A stretch of 64,000 bases of DNA. It comes from Schistosoma mansoni. Lineage: Eukaryota; Platyhelminthes; Trematoda; Strigeidida; Schistosomatidae. The notes under the pieces were generated by a model, which saw only the letters and a program-made list of their open reading frames with translations, was not told the origin of the DNA and did not search any database. Position numbers and translations under genes: made by a program. Where the stretch lies: contig NC_031495.1 in the NCBI RefSeq assembly GCF_000237925.1, positions 33,022,706 through 33,086,705 on the forward strand, in the 5' to 3' direction. This document shows, one piece after another, positions 46,722-58,700 of the stretch. Position 1 is the first letter of the stretch, and each line of letters begins with the position of its first letter.

Positions 46722-49700
46722 ATGAGTAGATTAGACAAGTATGAAAACGTGCGACATGTGTATAGATTGCTGAAAGAAAAAGGAGATATAGACAAGATGA
46801 AGGTAAATGATCAATTATGATAGGAGCAAAAACATAAACAGTCTCAAATCAGGACAAAATTGATACTGGGGTTTGGATCTTTGGATAATTCAATAACAAA
46901 GATTGACAATCAGACCACTGATCGAAATATAAAGATGGCAAATTGCCTAGTTGCAGATCATCTGAATATTCACGGATATAATTACTCTTTGAGTGTTTTT
47001 CTACCAGAAATCGGGTTAACTAATTTCGAGGTATGTTTTGAGAAAAAGCTAGATTTATGGTCATTTTCAGTTAGAAGAATTCATTAAAGATATTTCGCAC
47101 CTCAGGCCATATAGTTGTTTCAAAGACCCTGAAAGATTGGTATTACGGTGTATACTTCGCCCAACTTGTTCTATTTTAGACGAGTTTTTACAAAGATTCC
47201 TATTCATTACTTGTGTCAATTTTGAAAGCCTACGAAGACGTCTCTAGCCTTTCTAAAGAACATAAAGCTGTCCAGGCAGTTGAAGCAGATGGTTGTGACT
47301 TAGGTAAATTTGTGAATGATTTTTAGTATTTATTACCCCTCCAAAAATTAAGCCATATTGTTTTATTATTATTACCCTTGCGAGAATTGAAATATCAAAC
47401 GTCGTTCTCAGATTAATAAGAGTATGTATTTGTTAAACGTAAGTCGTTTACAAGTGAATCAAAATTCCAAAAACCCCGAATAAGTGTTCGCTTAGGAATG
47501 TTAATTTAAAATTTGGAAAGAAATTTTCATACTCGGCTTATGAGTAATTATAACTTATTTCATTAATTACACACATTAATGCGGAATTTCTGTGAAAGAG
47601 AAATTTTTATCCGGGTAAAAAAACATGGGTTTGGCGAATACATAGAAGGAGCAACTTTATTAGTGACGTATCATATCTGACAAAGAAGTGTAGTGGATGT
47701 CGAGTCGTGGACGGACTATGATCACCACTACTATTCGATTACGCGTCAAAAACGACTTGGTTCCCTTGATAGCCCGTAAATCAGAAGGCTTTACTAGTCC
47801 AGATCAAGTATATTTATTGGCGATCTTGTGGTATCGAAATAATACCGAGACGTGCCAAAGAGTACAAGCGAATAAGCAGTGCGTGAGCAAGCTCGAACCA
47901 AACAAGGCGGATAACGGAACAAGAAGTGAAACTGATACAGTTAAACAAATACAGTAAAACAATCTCTGGTACAATTGGTTACAATAATAATAATTGTTTC
48001 TGTTATTCCAATCGTGTTCTTATCGAGACTGGCCGGTCACTACAGGAGCCCCCCGCTAGAAAGGGTTTACTCTTTCGATACGTAGCGGTTTCGTTCGTGG
48101 GACTGATCGCGAAACGTGCCATTGCAGGACGAAGGCGTTGGCAGAACAGGGAGTGATCGTTGATCCTCGAGTTGCCACCAAAAGTCTTTGACGTAGAACG
48201 GTACCAGAAGGAACGTACTGTGTTGATTGTTTGGATTAGCATGCTACACCAGAGTGGTTTGTATCCAGAATCTGAAGGTTGCGTTCGTAGAGGTCCGGAC
48301 CAGAAACGCTGCAGACGTAGGACGAAACCAGATTGAGCCAAGGAACCAGATGCGACCAGGATAACCATGTTCGGGACCAAATGTATATCATACGTATTTG
48401 GAGTCAGAGAGATCGACTGAGTGCGTTGACTATAGCGTGGGTGATCAGGCCAGCTTTCGCCAAGATTGACTAAAGTCGACGATGCCAGAACAGCGATGGT
48501 CAGAGGCGTAGGCTCGGGGTAAACAAAAAAATGAAAGAAAAAGAGAAAAGTGTAGCTTTCGTGTAGTATAGGGGTAGATTCCTATACTGTATCCGTAGTT
48601 GGTTATGAGGTTAGTCGAGAAAGCGTACGGGTAAGCGTACTCGGCTACCGGAACGTGAGACGGTAGTCTCGTTCGAACCTCGTGAGCCTGCAATCTCATC
48701 CGCAGTCAAGGGCGGTGTGGTCTGCAGGTCTGGACGTGAGACGGAAGTCTCGTCCGTAGACGGGGCAGATGACACGTGCTGTTGACTGGGACGTGAGAAT
48801 GAGGTCTCAGGTGCATCTAGCGTGGGATCCGAAGTAGATGTAGAAATCCCGCTAGAAGCTCTGATGGGTCTAACATTGGGTCTCGGCTTATCAGGTATAG
48901 CACTGTCATCGACGTGTGCTGGCTTGAGACGATCAATGCTGACTGTTTCGATGCGGCCACGTCGATCAACCTTGAAGGTCTTTTCGTGACGGGAAATCAC
49001 GTGAAAAGGTCCTTCGTAAGGCTGTTGTAGAGGTTTGCGTACCGAATCTACTCGTATGAAAACATGTGAACAGGTAGATAACTCTCGAGGGAGAGCGACC
49101 TGTCGATGTTGTATACGAGTTGACACCGGAGTCAGTGTTCGCATGAATGCAGACAGTCGTTGGACGTAGTCTGATTCGCCGAACTTAGTGCTGCTCCGTG
49201 GTGTGAAAAATTCCCCAGGCAGACGCAATGTCGTGCCGTAAACAAGTTCAGCGGCGGAACATTGAATATCTGCCTTTAGACTCGTTCTGATTCCCAGGAG
49301 GACGAGCGGAAGGGTTTCGTACCAATTGTTGTTTTCTTGTGCTCGAAGAGCACTTTTAAGTTGGCGATGAAACCGTTCAACTAAACCGTTTGATGCTGGA
49401 TGGTAGGCGGTAGTGCGTATGCGTTCCGTACCAAGCAGCCGTGTTAGTGAGGAGAATAATGCGGACTCAAATTGTTGTCCTCGGTCAGTCGTGACAGTCG
49501 AGGGACAACCGTACATAGCTATCCATCGTTCTACGAAGCGGTGAGCGACTGTCTCCGCCGTAATAGACGTGATGGGAATAGCTTCGGGCCATCTTGTGAA
49601 ACGATCAATGCATGTGAGTATGTGATCATACCCGTGCGATGGTGGTAATGGTCCTACAATGTCTATGTGAACGTGATCGAAGCGAGCATCAGGCGTAGCG

Positions 49701-52700
49701 AAAGTGCCAATAGGGGCAGCTACGTGCCTGTGCACTTTTGATCGTTGACATTGTAAACATTGTTTTACCCACATACGGACATCTTTATTCATGGACGGCC
49801 AGACATATCGTGCAGCGATGAGGCGTAGTGTGGCTGCGATACCAGGATGAGATAGACCATGAAGGGCATCAAAGACGAGACGGCTATAAGCGGAGGGTAC
49901 GATGGGTCGAGAGAGGCCCGTAGAAGTATCGCATAGGATAGTACCTGAGCTAGTAGCTAGGGGTACTTCCCGGCACTGAAGGGACGTAGACTGTTGTGCT
50001 TCCGTGCATGAAGTATCGTTTGCCTGGGCGGCGGCTATAGCAGGTAGGTCAAGCATTGGCAAAGTAACTGCACTAAGTTGGATACGTGATAAAGCATCAG
50101 CAACACAGTTCGACTCGCCTTTGATGTGACGAAGGTCTGTCGTGAACTGGGAGATATAGTCCAAATGTCTGCACTCTCGTGGTGAGTAGCGGTCAGACTT
50201 GGTATGCAGAGCATACGTTAAGGGCTTATGGTCGGTGAATAAGATGAACTTACGACCTTCTACAGCGTGCCGGAAATGTTTGATGGCGCAGTAGGCTGCT
50301 AGCAGTTCGCGACCAAAAGCGCTATATCTCGTCTCCGTGGGAGTGAGGCGTCGTGAGAAAAATTCGAGGGGCTGCCAACTACCGGAGATATTCTGTTGCA
50401 TAACGGCTCCTATGGCGAAATCCGATGCATCAACCGCTATACTAAGCGTGGCTGATGGGTCAGGATGCACGAGATGTGTGGCTTGAGCTAGGGCCGTTTT
50501 GATATCTGAAAATGCAGTACGTGCGGCGTCGTTCCATTCCAGTTTGCGTGGATTACCGCGAAGTAAATCGGTTAACGGTCGTAACTGTTCTGCCGCGTGC
50601 GAAATGAAGCGTCGGTAGAAGTTGACCAAACCGAGAAATGCCTTCAGTTCCTTGAGTGTGGACGGTACAGTGTATTCCATCATAGTACGTACTTTATCCT
50701 CACAAGGTAGAATACCCTCATGCTTAAGAACATGACCTAAGAATTTTATTTCCTTCTTCCCGAGTTCACACTTGTCGGGGTTGACTATTATTCCATTATC
50801 CGAAAGGCGCTGGAATAGTAGCGTCAGGTATTGATAATGTTCATCTACGTTTGATGATGCGATTAGCAGGTCATCAATATAGACGTGAACAAAATCTAGG
50901 TCTCGTACAATGCTATCGATAAACCTTTGTAAAGTTTGAGCGGCATTCCGTAATCCAAATGGCATTCGTAGGAACTCAAATAAACCGAAAGGAGTCGTGA
51001 TGGCAGTTTTCTCTATATCTTCAAGAGCGACTGGGATCTGGTGATATGCTCGTACCAGATCGATCTTGGAAAAAATTGTCGTGCCCTTGAGTGATGCCGT
51101 GATGTCATGTATGTGGGGGATAGGATAGCTATCGAAACGTGTAGCTGCGTTTAACGCTCGGTAGTCTTCGCATGGTCTCCAACTAACCCCATCCTTTTTT
51201 CGAACCATGTGGAGAGGTGAGGCCCAAGGACTGTGAGAAGGACGAATAATACCAGTAGCTAGTAAATTGTCAAACTCACGTTTAGCGAAAGCTAATTTGT
51301 CCGGTGCCAGTCGGCGAGGTCTTGCCGTGACTGGTGGTCCGCGGGTGACTATGTGGTGTACCACACGATTGGTCACCGATGGAGTCTCCTCGAGAGGTTT
51401 AGTTAATTTGGGGAATTTCTGAAATAAAGCCTGGAATAAATCGTCACGCGAATGAAATACACCTGTGATTCGGTACGCGTTTGTGTGGGCTTTAGAGCCC
51501 ATAAAGTTGCTGTTCGACGAAGTATCAATTAGCTGCAGCCTACGTGAATCGACTAGCAATTCATAGTGCTGTAGGAAATCGATACCAAGTATAGCTGCGG
51601 GAACATCGGCAATGACGAACGTCCACAGATACTGTCGTCGGTTGCTCAGGTTGACCGTAAGTTGTCGTGTACCATAGGTGGGAATGACTGAGCCATTCGC
51701 AGCGCGTAGTCGAAGCATAGTGGCTTGAGACTTACTGTTACCGATAGGTACGACAGAAACTTGGGCACCCGTATCCACAAGGTACCTAGCGTTGGTGCGA
51801 TAATCGTGCACGTAAAATAAACGGCCAACCTGAGGTGAAGTGCCGGCGAGTACGGCCGCATTTACTCGCCGGCTGAGGAGTTTCCCGCCTTGTATGAGCA
51901 GGGAGCTCGACAATGACGGGCACCGGCTCCGAAAGCACGGTGAAACCAGCACCAACCTGGACTCGCTTCCGAAACCGCCTTCTGGCGTGGCTTGGAAGAT
52001 GCCCGCTTGGGGCGAGTCGTTACGGCCTTACGAGATTGTGACCTGGGTCGGGGGGCGTAGGGGGCTGGCACATTTGCGCGGTCTCGAAAACTGAGACGAG
52101 TATGGATACATCTGTCCCTATCCCCATGAGCCGGAGGTCGTCTAGCATCGAGATCAACGTTAGAACGGGAAGTACTAGCAACCGAATAGTCGTCTCTGGT
52201 GTTAACTCGTGCTAGAATCTTATCTGCTATGAGGGCCACCTTGTTGAGCGGGGTGTCCTCGAGCAGAGCCGTAAGGGTTGGCTGGATACTGACTGGTAAG
52301 GCTTCGAGCCACAACTCTTTGACTATCTCAGAGTCAGCTGTCATGTTTCCTGCAAGGGATTGCAGGCGCGTGAGGTGGTGGCTCGGCTTAGCATCACCCA
52401 TAGGGTGACGTGCTAATGGTGTCCTCAATCGTTCCTCTCTTGATGGGAGGAAATGTCGAAGGATGGCATCCTTAAGACTGTCATTAACGTTTGGAACGTT
52501 CGGATTGAGGACAACCTCTTGGACAGCGGTTAGGTGATCCCCGGGCAATGATTCCAAAGCGTAGGCGTACTTCTGCCTTTGATTGGTTATGCGGCGGATC
52601 TCAAATTGAGATTCCAGTGCCGCGAACCAGACTTCTGGATCATGAGGGATGAAAGGAACCGGTCGAAAACTGATAACCTGTATCTCGGAGTCTATCATAT

Positions 52701-55700
52701 TTATGTTATTCTTATCGTTATCTACCATATTAAGTTGCCAAAATATTATATATTGAAAAATATCAATACGAATATATGCAACAGATGTGGATAGATAAAT
52801 AGACTCACCGGATTGATCTGGTTTGGAGAATTGGCCAAGTTTGACTTGTGCTCGATGGCTTGGGTTACCAGCTGTATTGCGTGTTCCAAATACGGCTCAC
52901 CAGTTGTAGTGGATGTCGAGTCGTGGACGGACTATGATCACCACTACTATTCGATTACGCGTCAAAAACGACTTGGTTCCCTTGATAGCCCGTAAATCAG
53001 AAGGCTTTACTAGTCCAGATCAAGTATATTTATTGGCGATCTTGTGGTATCGAAATAATACCGAGACGTGCCAAAGAGTACAAGCGAATAAGCAGTGCGT
53101 GAGCAAGCTCGAACCAAACAAGGCGGATAACGGAACAAGAAGTGAAACTGATACAGTTAAACAAATACAGTAAAACAATCTCTGGTACAATTGGTTACAA
53201 TAATAATAATTGTTTCTGTTATTCCAATCGTGTTCTTATCGAGACTGGCCGGTCACTACAGAAGTGTGCAAAATAACAGTGAACGCTCTTCGGATGTATG
53301 TTAACCCATCTGTAATTTGCTTAAATGCGTTTCTTGAACTTTTGGCTCAAATTCAGTCCAAAATAAGAGTGTGAAACTAAAATAATGCGGAAGTTAATTG
53401 GGTTCAGTCTTTAGTAGTGAAGAAAGGAGGTCAGGCGACCTATTTATAGTACTGTAAAGATGCAATCTAACATTGAATGTATCTACAGAAGTTTATGATA
53501 CTATATGTTATGGTGGAGACTTCCAGTAGTTCACCACTCGATAGGGAAAACAAAACTTTAGATGCAGACGTTTTGATTTCAGTTTTTAGAGTTTCACAGG
53601 TCTCTTTATCTCATAGTCAGTTTATCACACTTGAACTAGCTAAAGACTAATAATAGATTATTCCACAAGCTTATAACCTGAACGATGAAACCACATGATC
53701 ACTATTTTGTAAGGGTGGGAGAATGTCCAAACAGGCAACATTTACAGCTTCATCGGTGATTATTGAATCCAAAAAGAAAGATCCTTGGTTTTAACTAAAA
53801 CATATGGGTTTGGATATATGCTGTACTAAAACATGGTTCATCACCATCACAAGGACTCTAGTATATAGTGTATTATTGATTCCAATAGCGGACAAAGCCT
53901 TACAATCTATACCAGGCACATCGAAATCTAGTACAATGCACCTTTTAGTTTCACTCCGGAGCCTAATTTGTTCCCAAATGAAATCATCAACTTGGCGGAT
54001 CGGAATGTGGAAGTGATACCTAGCGTAAATGTAAAGTGTTCAAGAGTAAGTTCACAGTTAAAGGCTTCACAAGTCTCATTATCATGGGACTCACATAGAA
54101 AAGAATGTGTGTGAATATTTGCAATGAATATGAGGACCCTCACCCTCTTTATTACATCTATTTCCATCACTTAGTGATTGTGATCACGAAGGTTTAGCAT
54201 TACTTCAAATAATAGGAGGAGAATATCCTTCCTTTTTTAGTTCGTGTTACGCCATTGAATAAAAAACTACAGACTATTTAAACGGATAGTCACTATGATG
54301 TAAAGAGTTCATGTCAAACATACAGTTAGGTTTGTGAATATCAAACAAGATTAGTTATGTTCTATTTAACAGGGAGCATGAAAATTCTGAAGTCACATAT
54401 GCACTTGAAAGTTGTTAGATTAATCGGTACTATAGTTATGAATTATAATATCGAGTCATGCAATATGATTAAATGATGAATGCTCACGAGATCGAACTAT
54501 TGACGTAAGCCCTTGAAGGAAAAGATATCAGAAGATAAGACAGATACCTAGCAGAAGATTATTTTTTCTTACAAAATAACACACTTGTTAAAAATGATAT
54601 TGAACAAAATTAAAAGGCGAACTAAAGTCAGTCAGTAAATACTGAATATAAATAATTTACTCTGCCAGGGAACTAGTCATATCATAACTGTCATGTTAAA
54701 ATAATTATTAGGCAAGTATGCTTTGTTTTCGTTTTGTTCACAAAGATCACAGGTTAAACAGTATTAATAAAGAATATGAAGCAATCAAGTTATTAGAGAT
54801 TTTGGGTGCAAAAAAGTTATTTGATGATCGTTTGGAACAATGTAAGAGTGAAATAGATGGACGAAGTCGAATGGAAATGGAGCGACAGGCAAGATTAATT
54901 TTTATCATTCTCTTGAGAAAATCTTCGGTTTTTCTCATAATCTTGCTGTATTTTTGTTAGTTTGTTTAGAGAACGTATTTGTAATATACTACGTTTACTA
55001 AAAGCTTCGTCGAAAACCATACCATACCCTCTGCAATTTCATAACAGTTTATAGCTATCAGTGCTCACTCACAACTCATTTCATCCACAGTATATAATCC
55101 AGTTAGTTAAATGTTTCTTACATATTAAGTTTTTTTAGTTGCAAGGAACTTTTGACATTTCATGTTAATAGTATACGGATATGATGTATGAATAGTTTGT
55201 AGATATACGGCAACCTTTTTTAAAATTTCAACCTATGTGGTTCGATTTCATGTGATGAATTGCCAAAAATGTTTACTGATTTAGATGTCAGAGTTTCGTC
55301 AAAATGAATTGAACTCGTTGAAATCGGAATTGGAAGAAGAATTTCAAAAGCGTCTACTTCAAAATACACAGCGAGTAAGATATCTTTATACTTGATATTA
55401 CTTTGGTAAAAATGGATGTATATTTATATGATAGAAGAAACATTCGTTGTGACCACTTTATTAGGGGATACATTAACTAATGTATTCAAATCAGATGTAT
55501 TCTTAGCTTGGATATAAGCTGTTACATAGCTTGACGGGTTTTTGAGTGAGAAGAATAAAAACGTTTAAATCATAAATATAAGAGTAGTAATGTGATGTAT
55601 TGTACCTAAAAATGTTTTCATATTTTTGTGGTGAAAGCATAATGGTGTCAATTATTTAGCTGCTTAGTATAAAATTCCCCAATTTTTTATTTTTCAAACA

Positions 55701-58700
55701 TAGTCGCTTTCGAGAAGTTAGTTTACCAAAAACGCCATCTATTTCTGTAAAGATCAAGGGCAGCCAGAGAAAATTGTTTGATTCGAATAAGTTCATTGCA
55801 GTTTTTAAAACTATGATTCGCTCACAATTTAGCTAAGATACATTGATGCGATAGCAATTTTGGAGTTATGATATATTAATTCAAATGAATGGTGAAATGC
55901 TGTTGGATTTGCACACTCAAATAGAAAACACGTTATTAAGTTTGGCTCTGGATAATTTATATTAGATAGAACGGTCGTAACTTATGTGATTGAGGTGTTG
56001 AGTAACCTGAATCGGAACTTACAAATATTCAACTACTTCTTGAATGTTATCAGTGTTCCTTACTGGTAAATTTCGGCAATTGTTAAAGTTAACCGGAAGA
56101 GGATTACTTATCATGTGTCATCAAATAAGCAATATTGAATAAGGAGCACTGCAACTCTTGACCAATCGAGTTTTGTCAAACACGATCAACAGATAACATA
56201 ATATCAGTCACTTGGCATGTGAAATATCCTGATGCTTAGCGACGCATCTAGAAAGTATAAACTGCTAGCTGAATATGTAGCCAACATATATGATCATTTT
56301 CCTGCAATTATTTTTATACAGAATAAGCAATCTACTTGGCGCTATTCTAGCAAAAATTCGAAAATATTTCGAACCATACTTTACCTACTCGTGAGTAGTA
56401 AACCATAAAAAACAAACTCTGTAAAAGCAATTAGTTTTTTATATATTCTAGTTACAAGAAGAATTTGAACTTCGCTGTCAATCCCTCAATGAACAAGAGG
56501 TGCTGCTTAGAGAAAAGTACAATCTTTTTCAACAAAAGGAGGAGCGTGAATCATTTGTTAGACGTCAAGCTTTGCAAGCTGAATTAGACGCTATCCAGTT
56601 GGTGAAAACACAATTAGATAAAGAAAAACTCCAAATAGACAAGTTAGTTAATTAAATTAAATTAATTTAAATGGCGACAGTAACTTGATGAATGAATTGT
56701 TTCGCTTTAATTATTGATTATAATCAGTAGTTCTTCTATATTGTTAGGTATAGAAGTTATTTTACAAGATACTCAAAAGGAGAAAGAAGTATAGAGTCAT
56801 TTTGTATAGAGTAAAAGAGTAGAGGTAAAAAAAGAAGATATTAATGTATTGTGTGAACTCTTGTTAAACATTTATCTATAGGATTAGTAACTGACAGTGA
56901 GCAGTTTTTGTATCGCAAGTAATAAAAACACTTTCCGTATTTATTTGATAGTAATTGTTCTGGGTTGCTGAGTCAATTAATTTCCAAGACTAGAGTTTTC
57001 CATAGAAAATATAAAGAATTCATCTCTGTTAAATGAGTTCTTGCTAAACAGTCTTTTTTGGAGATTAAAATCTCAGCTAATGTCTCTATTTCATTATAAG
57101 ATATGAAGATTTTGTTTTCAAATTAAGTGCTTGTACCCTGAAGGGAAGTTCCTTAAATAACACCGTTTGGTTAAGTAGTCCTCAAATTAATTGAAAAACC
57201 GAATGTATATGTATATGTAATGATACTAACAGATTAATAATTTACTGTTGAATTCTGTTAGTTAGAGAATATGGCATCGCGCTTTACTGAATACTATGTA
57301 AACACTATAGTTCATTTTGATAAATACCAGACCTCATAACAAATGTTCAACTATGTGACTCATTTTGTTGTTTTTTAAAAAAATAGAAAATCGTAAGTAG
57401 GGCTGTATTTCTAAATTCTGTGAAGACATTGTGATTTGAGAAAGCTGCTTCTCAATGAACTTATCGAAGTATTTTCTTGGGACTCATAATTTTTAATGTT
57501 TAGTGGCCATGAAAATGAGTTAGACATATGAAATGATTTAAATAGGATATTTCCTTGAAAAAGCTTGGACCACACTGCCAAGCGAAACGTTGGATTTACT
57601 TCAAATTCATTCGCTGAGGTTTTACAAATATATTATTCCTATTTAATGTCTTACATCAACTCGGCGCCCAAATACTATGGAACTATTCGCTCTAATTTAG
57701 ACGAAAGTTCTTATATATGAAATGATTGTTTTTCTGTCTTGATTAATGTTATTAGACATTAAATAATACATAACTTCAAGATTACAACAAATTAAATGTT
57801 TGCAAATTATTCCTATTATTTCAACACAATTTATTTACAGTATACCGAACATTTCATTTCTAATTACACAACGAAGTTTTGATACGATTTGACAATTACT
57901 AAATATTTGGGGAGTTTTTAACCATACTGTATATTACCCTGAGTAATCTTTGACAATCCGAACGAGGATTAAATTAATTGACGTTTCGCTCTTCAATATT
58001 TTCCTAGGAGTGAAAAGAAAGTGACATTTTTCTATTTCTGAAATTCAACTATTGAAGGAAGTGTGGTTAGATTTTTAGGTAGCTAGAAACTTGCACAATT
58101 TACTGTAGATTACATATCGTTATGTCAACTGATAGCATATATCTTTCACTTTCAGTAAGTGTTTGTAATCCTGGAATAAAATACTTATTTTAGCACACAC
58201 ATGAGTTGTTATTCGGTTTCTTCATTCTGTAGTCAGTAAGTCGTAAATCTGAATCCTGGTATTTGTTGTATTTCTTCATTGAGAAATACATAAGTATGGA
58301 TCTTACAGAAATTATGTGATTGTCGATAAAATATGAAAGTATGAAAATTCAAAAAAGAAAACTTGGGTTAATATTTTCTTATCTGTCGTTTTGCAACATA
58401 AAATTTCTAATATCCATGTTCATTCTATTCATAAATTCAATAAAACAAAATAGTTATTGTACACTAATTTGATAAATGAATTTTATTTATTTCAATAGTT
58501 GAGATAATGAGGTTAAACACTCGCGCGCGAGACTGATAGGTCCTGTGTTCGAATCTCGCGAGGCGGGATCGTAGATGCGCACTGCTGAGGAGTCCCACAG
58601 TAGGACGAAACGGCTGTCCAGTGCTTCCAGATTTTCCATGGTGGTCTAGCTTCAATTGATTCATGATCTCAACTATTGAAATTACTATAATGTCCACAAA

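Larger units (their letters stand above)
47689..53260 (-). mobile_element. Ty3/gypsy LTR retrotransposon, CsRn1 clade (Boudicca/Gulliver-like), young and whole-looking
   Basis: The 5.57-kb element is inserted antisense in OFD1 intron 4. It has two 356-bp LTRs with TG...CA ends (inverted 'TGTAGTG'/'CACTACA'), flanked by the 4-bp target duplication GAAG (47,685-47,688 and 53,261-53,264). The region after the 5' LTR starts 'TGGTGA', as in CsRn1-clade elements primed by tRNA-Trp. A purine-rich tract precedes the 3' LTR. Gag and pol frames are both long and open. The LTRs look identical by eye, so the insertion is recent and the element looks whole. Confidence 0.93.

Noticed and set aside
47304-47311. 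Alternative OFD1 exon 4 donor at 47,312
   Set aside because: It would fit a join at 54,712, but its donor (tttgtgaat) is weaker than the one at 47,304 (taggtaaat), and the chosen pair has the better acceptor.
47697-47957. 86-codon frame in both gypsy LTRs
   Set aside because: Open by chance in identical LTRs; LTRs of this clade do not code.
54718-54960. Alternative gene start at an in-frame ATG before OFD1 exon 5
   Set aside because: The part before 54,746 is a pyrimidine-rich acceptor tract; joining exon 4 at 54,746 keeps phase and continues the OFD1 match, while an acceptor at 54,712 would give a stop.
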